NCBI GenBank assembly: GCA_022820665.1
Contig: JAJEFB010000014.1
Location: 84,680-148,679 of the forward strand
Origin: Anaerolineae bacterium
GTDB lineage: Bacteria; Chloroflexota; Anaerolineae; Aggregatilineales; Phototrophicaceae
Direction of reading: 5' to 3'
Length of the DNA stretch: 64,000 nucleotides
In this document: in pieces, positions 25,394-34,395 of the stretch
How the letters are laid out: the number at the start of each line of letters is the position of its first letter
How positions within the stretch are numbered: the first letter of the stretch is position 1
Translations under genes and position numbers: made by a program
The notes under the pieces: model-generated
Database searches by the model: none
Told to the model about the DNA's origin: nothing
What the model saw: the letters and a program-made list of their open reading frames with translations, nothing else

Positions 25394-25437
25394 TACCCGT
25401 TGTGGATTGAGAAGCAGCAAATGCAAAGGCAAGTGTG

Positions 25438-25617
25438 ATGTCAACCAAACGAACATGGCAGCCAAAAGTGCGACGCCGTAAACGCGTGCATGGATTCCGC
25501 AAGCGCATGAGTACCAGCAACGGTCGTCGTGTCCTCAAGGCAAGGCGGCGGCGCGGACGTCATCAGCTTGCCGTCACACCCAACCATGTCAAGAAAGTCA
25601 ACTGGAATGCAAGTTAA
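25438..25617 (+). CDS. rpmH: Ribosomal protein bL34
   Basis: A 59-residue, highly basic protein with the canonical L34 pattern: [38 protein letters not shown], then a short tail that is longer than in most species ([17 protein letters not shown]). It is a component of the large ribosomal subunit. The ATG at 25438 follows AAAGG; a GTG three bases upstream is less likely. It is first in a six-gene operon. Confidence 0.95.
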   Translation: MSTKRTWQPKVRRRKRVHGFRKRMSTSNGRRVLKARRRRGRHQLAVTPNHVKKVNWNAS

Positions 25618-25620
25618 GTG

Positions 25621-25962
25621 ATGAGAGCTGCCCTAAGGCTGCGGCAGTCTCGCGATTTTGCTCGTGTGAGGCAAGAAGGCAAAGTTTATCGTCATCCTGT
25701 AATGCTGCTCAGCTTGCGCGATAACGACTTGCCCTGCAATCGCTATGGCTTCGTCGTTGGCAAAGGCGCGGGCGCCGCCGTATCTCGCAACCGATGCAAA
25801 CGTCGCCTCCGCGCTTTGATTGACGGCATTCACGAATGTTTAGGGCAGGGCTACGACATCGTGATCGTTGCCAAACCCGCGATAGTTCAGCAACCGTATA
25901 GCGAATTGCGGCGTATAGTGAATGTCTTGTTTCAGCGCGCGCGCCTTTTGAAGGTCGGCTGA
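25621..25962 (+). CDS. rnpA: Ribonuclease P protein component
   Basis: A 113-residue basic protein that assists the RNase P RNA in maturing tRNA 5' ends. The family signature is clear: [13 protein letters not shown] (RNR motif) in the central helix, preceded by the FxxVxxxGK-type strand ([15 protein letters not shown]). Start ATG 25621; a GTG at 25618, directly after the rpmH stop, is also possible. The rpmH-rnpA pairing is conserved across bacteria. Confidence 0.93.
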   Translation: MRAALRLRQSRDFARVRQEGKVYRHPVMLLSLRDNDLPCNRYGFVVGKGAGAAVSRNRCKRRLRALIDGIHECLGQGYDIVIVAKPAIVQQPYSELRRIVNVLFQRARLLKVG

Positions 25963-25963
25963 A

Positions 25964-26191
25964 GTGTTCAAGTGGATCTTGCTGCGAGCGATCCGTGGCT
26001 ACAAGCGCGTTTTGTCGCCTGTACTGCCTTCCGCTTGTCGATTCACTCCGACATGTTCCGCGTATGCTTACGAGGCAATCGAAGTCTATGGACCTGCGCG
26101 AGGCATGTGGATGGGATTGCGGCGGATATTGAGATGCCATCCGCTTAATCCAGGTGGGTATGATCCCGTTCCCCCAAGGAGTGATGTTTGA
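25964..26191 (+). CDS. yidD: Membrane protein insertion efficiency factor YidD
   Basis: A 75-residue protein matching the YidD family throughout: [35 protein letters not shown] and the C-terminal [17 protein letters not shown]. It is a peripheral membrane protein that aids YidC-dependent insertion. The GTG at 25964 comes directly after the rnpA stop, so it is translationally coupled. Its usual place between rnpA and yidC is kept, except that one extra gene is inserted before yidC. Confidence 0.93.
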   Translation: MFKWILLRAIRGYKRVLSPVLPSACRFTPTCSAYAYEAIEVYGPARGMWMGLRRILRCHPLNPGGYDPVPPRSDV

Positions 26192-27363
26192 ACTTGACGA
26201 CACATAGGCCAATTCGCTTAGGCATACTCATGCTGCTTGCCGCGCTGGCCGCGACGTCTTGTGTCGGAACGCGCATGGGCGTCAGTTGGCCATCGGTCGG
26301 ACTGATTGAACTCAATGGCCAGGAACACATTTCACTTTCCTACAACGACCAGGTTGCGATTTTGAGCCCAGTGAATGGCGTACCGGCCAGATTGATTAAT
26401 CCCGATAGTGGCAATCCAATACGCGACAACGAGAACAATCCGCGCAGTTGGGTGCTTTCGGGCGCATCTTATGAAAACGCGCAGTTTTACGCTTTGCCTA
26501 TTCGCCTGGACGCGGAAACGCTTTTGGCCGCCGATCATAACAAAAGGCTGCTGAAGGTCGATAGCGTCGTGGCGGAAGTCCAGCGCACCATACCTGTTGC
26601 GGATCAGATCGTAGCCAGCATCCTTGAGGTTGGGGACGTCATCTATGTTCCCTATCAGAATGGCGGCCTGAGAGCGACTTCAAAGATCGACTTCAGCGAA
26701 CTGTGGACTTTCCCCACAAGCGGGGGCATTTGGGCGCGGCCGCTCTTGGTGGACGACATGATCCTTGTACCCTCGATGAATCATCAGTTGTACGCGATTG
26801 ATCGGGCAAGCGGCGCTCAGTTGTGGTCGCTCGACCTGGGCGGAAGCGTTGCCTCCACTCCGTTACTGGCAAATGGCCGCCTTTATGTCGGGAGCTTCAA
26901 CAAGTCCTTTTTCGAGATATCGCTTGACGGCCAGATCCTGAACAAATATGACACGCAGAATTGGGTCTGGGGCACCCCGGCAATTGACGAGATCGGCATC
27001 ATATACGTCGCGGATCTCAGCGGGTACGTGCATGCGCTTGATACGCGCAACGCCTTGGCCGAACGCTGGTCCGTGCAAGTGTCGGAAAGAGGCATTCAGG
27101 CAGGTCCGCTGTTTTATGATCAGCGCGTGATCGTTTCTTCGCGTGATGGCAAGGTCTATTGGCTAGACAGCCGCGATGGCGAGTTGATAAACGCGCGCGA
27201 AATCGAAGGCGCGCCCGAGTTGCTTGGCAATTTGCTGTTGCTGGAGCCAAGCGCGACCATGAATATTGATGAACCCTTGATCATTGTAAGTTCAGTCGAT
27301 CCTGGCAAGCTGTTAATTGCGTTTGGAGTCGATGGGCGCCAAACCTGGGTCTACCCTCGTTAG
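26188..27363 (+). CDS. Lipoprotein with PQQ-like beta-propeller (BamB-like fold)
   Basis: A 391-residue protein. The N-terminus is a lipoprotein signal ([15 protein letters not shown], lipobox Cys about residue 25). The rest has repeated propeller blades with W/A-x-x-G patterns: [50 protein letters not shown] and [11 protein letters not shown]. Such propellers bind proteins, as in BamB. The TTG start at 26188 overlaps the yidD stop and has AAGGA seven bases upstream. Its position between yidD and yidC suggests a role near membrane-protein insertion, but this is inference. Confidence 0.75.
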   Translation: MNLTTHRPIRLGILMLLAALAATSCVGTRMGVSWPSVGLIELNGQEHISLSYNDQVAILSPVNGVPARLINPDSGNPIRDNENNPRSWVLSGASYENAQFYALPIRLDAETLLAADHNKRLLKVDSVVAEVQRTIPVADQIVASILEVGDVIYVPYQNGGLRATSKIDFSELWTFPTSGGIWARPLLVDDMILVPSMNHQLYAIDRASGAQLWSLDLGGSVASTPLLANGRLYVGSFNKSFFEISLDGQILNKYDTQNWVWGTPAIDEIGIIYVADLSGYVHALDTRNALAERWSVQVSERGIQAGPLFYDQRVIVSSRDGKVYWLDSRDGELINAREIEGAPELLGNLLLLEPSATMNIDEPLIIVSSVDPGKLLIAFGVDGRQTWVYPR

Positions 27364-27386
27364 CCTTTCGACGGGAGCACTGTGGC

Positions 27387-28292
27387 ATGTGGGATATCAT
27401 CCTAAACCCCTTCGTGACAATCCTGACCTGGTTGTACGCGCTGCTTAATCAGGATATTGTTCTTGCGATTGTCGTCTTGACAGTGATTATTCGATTCCTG
27501 ACTTATCCTTTGCTGGCGAAACAGCAAGAGTCTTCGCGCAAGATGCAACAGATTCAGCCACAGTTGAAGAAACTGCAGGAAAAATACAAAAACGACAAAG
27601 AAAAACTCTCCCAGGCTCAAATGAAGTTATATCGGGAGAACAAAGTTAATCCGGTAGGCGGCTGTTTCCCGCTGGTGATCCAGTTCCCCATATTGATAGG
27701 TTTGTATCAGGCGATATTCTTTGCCCTGGCGGCGACGCCTTTCCAGTTGATTGATCTGTCCGAGCGCTTGCTCATCCCAGGATTAGATCCCTTGATTCCG
27801 CTGCAAAGAATGTGGAGCCCGATCCCGGGGCTGATGCATATTTTGCCCGAAATGGATCTGACGCTGCCGCCAACGGCGAACCCGTCTTACGCGCTGGTGT
27901 TGCCGCTCCTGGTTTTGGTTACGACCTGGGCTCAGTCCAAATTGACAATGGCTACGACCAAGGGAAAGAGCGATAAGAAAGATGAGGACGATGATGACGA
28001 TAGCGGCAGCGGCGTTGGAGGCCAAGCGCAAGCCATGACCAAGAGCATGACAACGATCATGCCCATCATGTTTGGCGCCTTTTCACTGTCGTTTTCGGTA
28101 GGGCTGTCTATCTATTTCGTCACTTCCAATTTGATTGGCATTGTTCAATACAGTCCGCAAGGGCGGCAATTGCTGGATAAGGTATTCAGGAAAAAGCAGA
28201 CTGACGATGTGATTGTCGATGTTGAACTGGATGACGACCCGCCGGCAAAGAAACCGCGCCGGTCAAGAAAAAAGAAGCCTCGCAAAAAGTAA
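27387..28292 (+). CDS. yidC: Membrane protein insertase YidC (Oxa1 family)
   Basis: A 301-residue insertase of the short type, without the large periplasmic domain of proteobacterial YidC. Membrane segments: about 10-50 (two), 90-115, 165-190 and 225-250. The hallmark cytoplasmic hairpin (QQESSRKMQQIQPQLKKLQE) and FPLVIQFPILIGLYQAIFF are present. The C-terminus is very basic (KKPRRSRKKKPRKK), which in this family helps contact ribosomes. An acidic, Ser-rich loop (about 192-215, KDEDDDDDSGSG) precedes the last segments and is unusual. Confidence 0.93.
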   Translation: MWDIILNPFVTILTWLYALLNQDIVLAIVVLTVIIRFLTYPLLAKQQESSRKMQQIQPQLKKLQEKYKNDKEKLSQAQMKLYRENKVNPVGGCFPLVIQFPILIGLYQAIFFALAATPFQLIDLSERLLIPGLDPLIPLQRMWSPIPGLMHILPEMDLTLPPTANPSYALVLPLLVLVTTWAQSKLTMATTKGKSDKKDEDDDDDSGSGVGGQAQAMTKSMTTIMPIMFGAFSLSFSVGLSIYFVTSNLIGIVQYSPQGRQLLDKVFRKKQTDDVIVDVELDDDPPAKKPRRSRKKKPRKK

Positions 28293-28331
28293 GCTGTTGC
28301 ATCGGGCGCATCGACGACAGAGGATGACAAC

Positions 28332-29072
28332 ATGGAAATGATAGAAGTGACCGGTAACTCGGTCGAATCAGCGATCAGCAAGGGATTGGCCGAATTGAAC
28401 GCGGCGCCCGCGGACGTGATGATTGAAGTCCTGGAAGAGCCGAATACGGGACTTTTCGGTTTTGGCGCCAGGGAAGCGCGCGTCCGTATGGTGCTGATTG
28501 GAAGACGAAAGGCGGCAGAGCCGGAAGACGCCAGCGTAGACGAAGCGCCCGGCGACGATCTATCCTCTGAGGCGACTTTGAAAACTGTATCCGAGGAAGA
28601 TCTCGGCGAAGACGCCATCGTCGGCAAGCAGGTTCTCGAAGAATTGCTCGATAAAATGGGGATTAACGGGCGCGTCAGCGTACACTTGACGGATGACGAT
28701 GCGGACGGCGAAGACCCCCACTGGATCTTGAACGTGACGGGCGAAGGCATCAACCGTTTGATTGGCAGGCGCGGAGAAACCTTGTCGTCCTTGCAATATA
28801 TCGTTCGGCTGATCTGCAGCCGTCGTTTGCAGCGGCGCGCAAACATTATCGTGGACGCCGCCGGGTATAAAGCCGGCCGTTCAAAGCGCCTGCGTGGCTT
28901 GGCTAATCGTATGGCAAAGCAGGCGATACAGCAGGGCCGCACCATTACACTCGAGCCGATGCACCCGAATGAACGCCGCATAATCCATTTGACGCTGCGG
29001 GGTCGTCAAGACGTTACGACGCGCAGCATCGGAGAGGGACGTACCCGCAAAGTTACCATCGTTCCCAAATAA
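28332..29072 (+). CDS. jag: RNA-binding protein Jag/KhpB (EloR)
   Basis: A 246-residue protein with the three Jag parts: an N-terminal Jag_N domain (IEVTGNSVESAISKGLAELN), a KH domain with the GxxG loop in LIGRRGETLSSLQYI (about 145-160), and an R3H domain with R-x3-H in NERRIIHLTLRG near the C-terminus. Jag proteins bind RNA and affect cell elongation in Gram-positive bacteria. A ribosome binding site (GAGGA) precedes ATG 28332. It is the last gene of the rpmH operon, before a strong terminator. Confidence 0.9.
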   Translation: MEMIEVTGNSVESAISKGLAELNAAPADVMIEVLEEPNTGLFGFGAREARVRMVLIGRRKAAEPEDASVDEAPGDDLSSEATLKTVSEEDLGEDAIVGKQVLEELLDKMGINGRVSVHLTDDDADGEDPHWILNVTGEGINRLIGRRGETLSSLQYIVRLICSRRLQRRANIIVDAAGYKAGRSKRLRGLANRMAKQAIQQGRTITLEPMHPNERRIIHLTLRGRQDVTTRSIGEGRTRKVTIVPK

Positions 29073-29105
29073 TCGAATGCGGCAAGCAATTCCGATATCA
29101 TGTGG

Positions 29106-29126
29106 AGACGCAGTTACTGCGTCTTT
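29106..29126 (+). terminator. Terminator of the rpmH-jag operon
   Basis: AGACGCAG (29106-29113), loop TTA and CTGCGTCT (29117-29124), followed by TTATTCTCTTT. It begins 34 bases after the jag stop. Confidence 0.78.
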
Positions 29127-29134
29127 ATTCTCTT

Positions 29135-29225
29135 TCTAATAAACCGCGTCGCTCAAGCGACGAGAAGGCTCGTTATTTTGCGTGAGCACGGTGGTTCTTC
29201 TCGCCGGTTACGCGCCGTGCGGCTG
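29135..29225 (+). repeat. Dispersed structured repeat, copy B
   Basis: A T/A-rich start, hairpin CGTCGC-TCAA-GCGACG (29147-29162), GAGAAGG, GTTATTTTGCGTGAGC and the terminal GCCGGTTACGCGCCG-TGCGGCTG. CGAGAAG (29161-29167) can also pair with CTTCTCG (29197-29203). It ends 18 bases before the sugar kinase start. Confidence 0.85.
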
Positions 29226-29242
29226 CAATAGCCTGAAATCGA

Positions 29243-30103
29243 ATGACCGCGACTACTGAAATTGATGTCTTGGTAGTTGGCCACATGACGGCTGACCTTG
29301 TACCTGACGGCAAGATGCTTGGCGGTACGGTTGCTTATGCCGCGCCGACATACGCGGCTTTTGGCCACCGCGTCGGCGTTTTGACCAGCGCCGCCTATGA
29401 CGAATCCTTGCTCAGCCATCTCCTGCCCTTTGGCAAGGTAGTTTCGCTGCCAGCATCCTCTTCGTTGACCTACGAAAACGTATACAGCGACCGCGGGCGA
29501 CAGCAGTTCGTCCGCTCAACGGCATGCGATATCGGCTTCGGAGACGTGCCCAATGCCTGGGTTAATGCTCCCTATGTGCATTTGGGTCCCCTGGCGGCCG
29601 AGCTCGATCCGCTGGAAATGGCGCGTAACTTTCCCAATGCTACAGTCATGCTGACTTTGCAGGGTTTGATGAGACAATGGGGCGCAGACGGTTTGGTTCG
29701 CTTCCGACCCTGGTTTGACGCCGAAGCGTTAAGATTGATTGACATCGTCGTTTATAGCCAGGAAGATGTACAGCAGTATCCCCAGTTGACAGAGAAAATG
29801 CGCGACGCAAGTGAGCACCTGATCGTCACGAACGGTCGAAACGGCGGCACATACTACAATTCGGGACAGGCGATTCGATATGCGAGTTCGGACGTCATTC
29901 CGCTGGACTTAACCGGAGCCGGCGACGTTTTCGCTGCGTCGCTGCTCGGCGTACTGCCCTTCGTCGACAACAACCTGCGAAAGGCAGTAGGCATTGCCGG
30001 GCGCCTGGCTGCCTATTCTGTAACGCGCAGCGGCGTCGACAGCGCGCCCACTTCAGACGAAATCGCCCGTGAAGTCAAGCGCTTTCAAGGAGATGAGCTT
30101 TGA
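29243..30103 (+). CDS. PfkB/ribokinase-family carbohydrate kinase
   Basis: A 286-residue kinase of the PfkB family, which phosphorylates sugars or nucleosides with ATP. The N-terminal IDVLVVGHMTADLVPDG and LGGTVAYAAPTYAAFGHRVG correspond to the substrate-binding start of the fold. The C-terminal signature is LDLTGAGDVFAASLLG, with the catalytic Asp in GAGD. The lid segment is short, so substrate choice cannot be read. It overlaps the amidohydrolase gene at its stop, so the two may act on one compound. Its leader carries repeat copy B. Confidence 0.85.
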   Translation: MTATTEIDVLVVGHMTADLVPDGKMLGGTVAYAAPTYAAFGHRVGVLTSAAYDESLLSHLLPFGKVVSLPASSSLTYENVYSDRGRQQFVRSTACDIGFGDVPNAWVNAPYVHLGPLAAELDPLEMARNFPNATVMLTLQGLMRQWGADGLVRFRPWFDAEALRLIDIVVYSQEDVQQYPQLTEKMRDASEHLIVTNGRNGGTYYNSGQAIRYASSDVIPLDLTGAGDVFAASLLGVLPFVDNNLRKAVGIAGRLAAYSVTRSGVDSAPTSDEIAREVKRFQGDEL

Positions 30104-31701
30104 TTGATATGATTCTCTTCAACGGAAACATTATCACTCTCGACGCGCGACAGCCGAGAGTCACTGCGCTGGCGACGGCTTACGGGCGCATAGCAGCCCT
30201 CGGCGATGACAGGGAGATTCGTCGCTTGGCGGAGCCCGGTACGGTCGAAGTCAATTTGGATGGAAAAACAGTTCTTCCCGGCTTGTCAGACGCTCATCTT
30301 CACTGGGAGTGGCAATCTCGCGCCCTGCGCTCAGTCGATGTATTTGAAGTGCCCAGCAAAGAGATCGCATTGGATCGTGTAGGCGATCGCGCGGCTGCGA
30401 CCCCGGCTGGTGAATGGATTACTGGACAGGGTTGGGCTCAAGATATGTGGGCGGATCGCGCCTTCCCGACAAGATTCGATCTGGATGCCGTCGCTCCAGA
30501 GAATCCGGTGGTCTTGTTCGCGAAGAGCGGACACGCGGACTGGGTCAATTCCAAAGCGCTTGAAGTCGCGGGCATCACGACGTCAACGGCGGATCCCGAG
30601 GGTGGCCAGATTATGCGCGATGGCGCCGGCGAAGCTACCGGAATTCTTCTGGAAACGGCGGGCGACCTGGTAAAGGCGGCGGTACCCGATCCAACAAGCG
30701 CGCAACTGGCGGATATGATGGCGGAAGCGCAGAAAGAAGCGCTCGCCTATGGCATCACTATGATCCATGATTTTGACGATCCGTCCTGTCTGGTTGCGCT
30801 GCAACTGCTGCGAGAGCAAGGCCGGCTAGGCTTGCGCGCGCTCAAGCATATCAACCTGAACTGGTTCGACGCGGCGCTAGAATCCGGAATCCGCAGCGGC
30901 TTTGGAGACGACTGGATCAGGTTCGGCGCGCTGAAACTCTTTGCGGATGGCGCGTTGGGACCGAAGACCGCGCTAATGTTTGAGCCATACATTGGCGAAC
31001 CGGACAACTATGGCATGGCTCTGGTCGATAAGGAAGAGATGGTCGAACATGTCAGCCGCGCGAGCGAACTCGGTCTGTCGTCGACGATTCATGCAATAGG
31101 CGACAAGGCGGTTCACGACGTGCTGGATGTTTACGAAAGCGTCCGCCGCCAAGAAAAAGCGCGAGGCGAACCGCGAACAAGTCGCCGACACCGAATCGAA
31201 CACGTTCAGATTATCCACCCGCAGGACGCGGGGCGCCTGGCTGAACTGGATATTATCGCCTCGATGCAGCCGATTCATGCGACTTCGGACATGACCACTG
31301 CGGATCGATACTGGGGCGATCGCACTGCCTACGCCTACAATCCGCGCATACAGTTGGATTATGGCGCGCGGATCGCATTCGGTTCGGACGCGCCGGTGGA
31401 GCCATTCAATCCCTGGCTGGGTATCCACGCAGCCGTCACGCGTCAGCGCAATGACTTGCCCTTAGAAGGATGGCGCCCGGAAGCGCGACTTGGCTTGCAC
31501 GAGGCTTTGCTCGGTTTCACACAAGGACCAGCCTACGCCGCCGGCATGGAAGACAGACTTGGCATGCTGTCGCTCGGCTATCTTGCAGACATGCTCGTCA
31601 TAGATCGCGACCCCTACCAACTCCCGCCAGAAGAATTGGCGGCGGTCAAGGTACTGGGCACGCTTGTTGACGGGAAATGGCGCCACCGAGTTTTCGATTG
31701 A
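30100..31701 (+). CDS. Amidohydrolase (YtcJ-like, amidohydrolase 3 family)
   Basis: A 533-residue metal-dependent hydrolase. N-terminal FNGNIITLD opens the beta-sandwich, and LPGLSDAHLHWEWQ is the HxH metal site. Downstream ligands include the SSTIHAIGDKAVHDVLD block and IEHVQIIHPQD; FGSDAPVEPFNPW supplies the Asp. The C-terminus LADMLVIDRDPYQLPPEEL is typical of YtcJ-type deacetylase/amidase proteins. TTG 30100 overlaps the kinase stop and has AAGGAG seven bases upstream; the ATG at 30109 is too far from it. Substrate unknown. Confidence 0.85.
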   Translation: MIDMILFNGNIITLDARQPRVTALATAYGRIAALGDDREIRRLAEPGTVEVNLDGKTVLPGLSDAHLHWEWQSRALRSVDVFEVPSKEIALDRVGDRAAATPAGEWITGQGWAQDMWADRAFPTRFDLDAVAPENPVVLFAKSGHADWVNSKALEVAGITTSTADPEGGQIMRDGAGEATGILLETAGDLVKAAVPDPTSAQLADMMAEAQKEALAYGITMIHDFDDPSCLVALQLLREQGRLGLRALKHINLNWFDAALESGIRSGFGDDWIRFGALKLFADGALGPKTALMFEPYIGEPDNYGMALVDKEEMVEHVSRASELGLSSTIHAIGDKAVHDVLDVYESVRRQEKARGEPRTSRRHRIEHVQIIHPQDAGRLAELDIIASMQPIHATSDMTTADRYWGDRTAYAYNPRIQLDYGARIAFGSDAPVEPFNPWLGIHAAVTRQRNDLPLEGWRPEARLGLHEALLGFTQGPAYAAGMEDRLGMLSLGYLADMLVIDRDPYQLPPEELAAVKVLGTLVDGKWRHRVFD

Positions 31702-31724
31702 TTTCAATCTCCTGCGCCGGCCAA

Positions 31725-32363
31725 TCAGGACAGCGCTGCCGAGCTGAAGACAACGCGAAACGGCCTGCAATATATCACCACGCTCCGATACTGGCTCAAA
31801 TCGACTTCCGTTGGAATCTCGTAGTTTTGGTTGCCGACGTTACCCTTGAGCGAGCCAAGATGTACTTCATTGTTGCCCAGACCCGCAAAGGTGCTCGTCG
31901 GAATCTCGGTTGACAGATAGACATGCAGATCCGGTCCATTCTTGGAGCGAAAGTCCTCAAATCGCAAGACGCGGTCACCGTCGGGCAATTCGTAGATCGT
32001 GGCTGTACCCACAGCGCCGTGGATGGGATCAATGTCGATGAACGAGCCCGATGAATGTACGAGTGGCTCGGCTGGCATATCGGGCGGGATCGCTTGCTGC
32101 TCTTGCGGCACGACAACATCAGCCCCGGTCTGCGCGATGGCGACCTCTTTCGCCATATCCTCGTTTTCCTTCGCCATTTCCACGAGCGCGTCTTTTTCCT
32201 CTTCGGGCATGTTGCGCACGGCATCGCGCTGTTCGGTGGTCAAACCAGGGAAAGCCTCGTCCACTTCATTTGTTACGAAGTAGAGCCAAGGTTGCGTAAT
32301 GGCCAGACCCGCGACAACAACGATGATCACGGCTATGCCGATGATGGCCCGATTCTGTCTCAT
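31725..32363 (-). CDS. Membrane-anchored DM13 domain protein
   Basis: A 212-residue protein with one N-terminal membrane anchor (AIIGIAVIIVVVAGLAI), an acidic Glu-rich linker (about 40-75) and a DM13 domain (about 105-210). The domain's conserved points are visible: HGAVGTATIYEL, VLRFEDFRSKNGPDLHVYLS, VHLGSLKGNVGNQNYEIP and SVVIYCRPFRVVFSSAAL with its single Cys. DM13 domains are thought to take part in extracellular redox or electron transfer. It faces outward by topology. It converges with the amidohydrolase gene and diverges from tpx. Confidence 0.82.
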   Translation of the reverse strand: MRQNRAIIGIAVIIVVVAGLAITQPWLYFVTNEVDEAFPGLTTEQRDAVRNMPEEEKDALVEMAKENEDMAKEVAIAQTGADVVVPQEQQAIPPDMPAEPLVHSSGSFIDIDPIHGAVGTATIYELPDGDRVLRFEDFRSKNGPDLHVYLSTEIPTSTFAGLGNNEVHLGSLKGNVGNQNYEIPTEVDLSQYRSVVIYCRPFRVVFSSAALS

Positions 32364-32413
32364 GTGGATTCTCCCTTAGCTTATGCGAAAACAATGGTGA
32401 CTATGGTATCACC

Positions 32414-32441
32414 TTGATACAGATGGCTATCGGTCTATAAT
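32414..32441 (+). promoter_or_regulatory. Promoter of tpx
   Basis: TTGATA (32414-32419), 16 bases, TATAAT (32436-32441), about 59 bases before the tpx start. Confidence 0.7.
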
Positions 32442-32458
32442 TCTCATAATAACCGATA
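32428..32458. promoter_or_regulatory. Candidate operator over the tpx -10 box
   Basis: TATCGGT (32428-32434) and ACCGATA (32452-32458) are exact inverted copies bracketing the -10 box and start point, the position expected for a repressor site. The right half, TAACCGATA, nearly equals TAACCGACA in the suf leader. Confidence 0.45.
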
Positions 32459-32499
32459 CAAAGTAAATATCCCATTAGCGGAACAAAGGAGCAAAGGAA

Positions 32500-33012
32500 A
32501 TGGTACGCAAAGGATTAATGGTGGGCGATAACGAACATCATGTTCAAAACGAGATGCTTCAAATCGGAACAAGCGCGCCGGACTTTAATCTGATTTCCAA
32601 CGACCTGAGCGCGAAGTCCCTCGCCGACTATGGCGACCAGGTCAAGATCATAAGTGTGATTCCATCCATCGACACCGGCGTTTGTTCCGTACAGACGCGG
32701 CGTTTCAACGAAGAAGCGGCGGCTTTGGACAATACAGTCATCTTAACCGTGAGCGCGGATATGCCCTTCGCGCTGGGCCGCTTCTGCAGCGCGGAAGGCA
32801 TCGAAAACACAGAGACGCTATCAACGCAGCGGGACATGAAGTTCGCCGATGACTACGGCGTCCACGATACGGAATGGCGGATTTGCCAGCGCGCGGTATT
32901 CGTGATCGACCAGAGCAACGTCTTGAAGCACGCGGAATACGTGGACGTCATCGGCGACGAGGTTGATTACGACGCTGCCTTGGCGAAAGCGCGCGAGTTG
33001 GCTTCCGGCTAG
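32500..33012 (+). CDS. tpx: Thiol peroxidase (atypical 2-Cys peroxiredoxin)
   Basis: A 170-residue peroxiredoxin that reduces hydroperoxides with electrons from thioredoxin. The peroxidatic Cys is in IPSIDTGVCSVQTRRFNE and the resolving Cys in FALGRFCSAEGIEN, the Tpx-type spacing. FVIDQSNVLKHAEYV is the C-terminal strand pair of the fold. The N-terminus has a family-like extension (HVQNEMLQIGTSAPDFNLI). It stands alone, with its own promoter and a likely operator, which fits induction by oxidative stress. Cytoplasmic. Confidence 0.92.
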   Translation: MVRKGLMVGDNEHHVQNEMLQIGTSAPDFNLISNDLSAKSLADYGDQVKIISVIPSIDTGVCSVQTRRFNEEAAALDNTVILTVSADMPFALGRFCSAEGIENTETLSTQRDMKFADDYGVHDTEWRICQRAVFVIDQSNVLKHAEYVDVIGDEVDYDAALAKARELASG

Positions 33013-33038
33013 GTCGGCTCGAGAATATTGGAAAAACC

Positions 33039-34142
33039 ATGAGCGATACAAGACGGCGAAAATTGGCGCGCTTGCTGGTTGAATACTCAACCCAGGTGCA
33101 GCCGGGAGATTGGGTAGGGATACTTGGCAACTTTGGATCCTTGCCGATTTTGCGCGATATCTATGAAGCGGTAATCGACGCTGGCGGCTTCCCCAGCCTC
33201 TTTGTCGAGGACGATCAGATGCAGCGCTATTTGTTGCGCAATGCCAACGACGATCAGATGCAGTGGATAGATCCGCGCATGCGGTTGTACGTTGATGAAG
33301 CGGATGTATACATCCGGGCGCTGGCGGAAGAAAATACGCGAGCGATGACGGGCATTGACGCGAAGCGATTGCAGATGCAGCGCGCTGCCCAAAGCGAGAT
33401 ACTCCAGACAAGACTGCAGCGAAGCTCCAAGGGAGAATTCCGTTGGGTGGGAACGCTCTTTCCGACCCAGGCATCGGCTCAGGAAGCCAATATGAGCTTC
33501 GAAGAATATGAAGACTTCGTCTATCGCGCCTGCTTCTGCGATCATAGCGACCCGGCGGGAGAATGGCGCAGGCTAAGCGCAATGCAGCAGCACAAGGTCG
33601 ATTACTTGGTCGGCAAGAAACATATTCAGTTGCATGGACCCAACATCGAACTTGAATTGAGCATTGAAGGCCGTCGCTTCATCAATAGCGACGGCAAGCG
33701 CAATATGCCCAGCGGCGAGATTTTCACGGGTCCTGTTGAAAATAGTGTCAACGGCTGGGTGCGCTTTACCTATCCGGCGATTGTCAGTGGCCGAGCCGTT
33801 AGCGGCATTGAGCTGACCTTTGAAGAGGGCAAGGTGACCCGCGCGTCAGCCGAGATGAACGAAGATCTGCTCCAGGCTCAGTTAAACACCGACGACGGCG
33901 CGCGCTACCTGGGTGAATTCGCAATCGGCACCAATTTCGGAATCGACCGCTTTACCGGCAGCGTCCTCTATGACGAGAAGATTGGCGGTACTGTTCATAT
34001 GGCGATCGGCATGGGCTACCCGGAGACGGGCAGCCGCAATACCAGCGCCGTCCATTGGGATATGATTTGCGACATGCGGACGGATAGCTCAATCACCGTC
34101 GATGACGAACTCTTCTACGAGAACGGCGCCTTCACAATTTAG
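33039..34142 (+). CDS. M29 family aminopeptidase (AmpS-like)
   Basis: A 367-residue metallo-aminopeptidase of family M29. Metal ligands expected for the family appear in NMPSGEIFTGPVE (Glu), ARYLGEFAIGTNFGID (Glu), GGTVHMAIGMGYPETG (His) and SAVHWDMICDMR (His, Asp). The N-terminal two-thirds (VQPGDWVGILGNFGSLPILRD) form the substrate domain. No signal peptide; cytoplasmic peptide turnover is expected. The gene begins 26 bases after tpx, but a hairpin follows it, so tpx and this gene may form a transcription unit. Confidence 0.9.
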   Translation: MSDTRRRKLARLLVEYSTQVQPGDWVGILGNFGSLPILRDIYEAVIDAGGFPSLFVEDDQMQRYLLRNANDDQMQWIDPRMRLYVDEADVYIRALAEENTRAMTGIDAKRLQMQRAAQSEILQTRLQRSSKGEFRWVGTLFPTQASAQEANMSFEEYEDFVYRACFCDHSDPAGEWRRLSAMQQHKVDYLVGKKHIQLHGPNIELELSIEGRRFINSDGKRNMPSGEIFTGPVENSVNGWVRFTYPAIVSGRAVSGIELTFEEGKVTRASAEMNEDLLQAQLNTDDGARYLGEFAIGTNFGIDRFTGSVLYDEKIGGTVHMAIGMGYPETGSRNTSAVHWDMICDMRTDSSITVDDELFYENGAFTI

Positions 34143-34176
34143 TCCCCGAATAACCCGTTGAGACCGTGATCAGATC

Positions 34177-34206
34177 GGCGTCAGCGACGACAGAGTCGCT
34201 GACGCC
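34177..34206 (+). terminator. Strong hairpin after the aminopeptidase gene
   Basis: GGCGTCAGCGAC (34177-34188) and GTCGCTGACGCC (34195-34206) pair perfectly around GACAGA. The following TGTTCCCTTT is only moderately T-rich, so termination is likely but not certain. Confidence 0.6.
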
Positions 34207-34395
34207 TGTTCCCTTTGAGCGATTTCACATGCCGTTTCCGCGTCTTGCTTGCGTCAGTCATGCGACTGGACTTGTGCCTGTCCGCGGCCGATTTATGCTG
34301 GTCTTGGCTTGCGAGTTTTGCGAGATTCGCCCATTATCGATAGCTATACATTGAGCCGCTGAAGACAAAATCATCAACTGCTAGGGGAGCGCTGC

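Larger units (their letters stand above)
24391..25437. other. Gene-free kilobase upstream of rpmH
   Basis: About 1.05 kb without a convincing gene, between a minus-strand operon and the plus-strand rpmH operon. It contains two imperfect copies of a GGTC-GTGT-TACGCGACC repeat (24700-24735 and 25274-25307), an AT-rich segment with repeated TTGTCCG sites (25067-25134) and the rpmH promoter. In many bacteria oriC lies beside rpmH, but only one weak DnaA-box-like site (TGTGGATTG, 25401-25409) is visible. Confidence 0.5.

Noticed and set aside
24391..25437. Chromosomal origin of replication
   Set aside because: The position by rpmH fits, but only one weak DnaA-box-like site is visible and dnaA is not adjacent; kept as an open finding rather than a feature.
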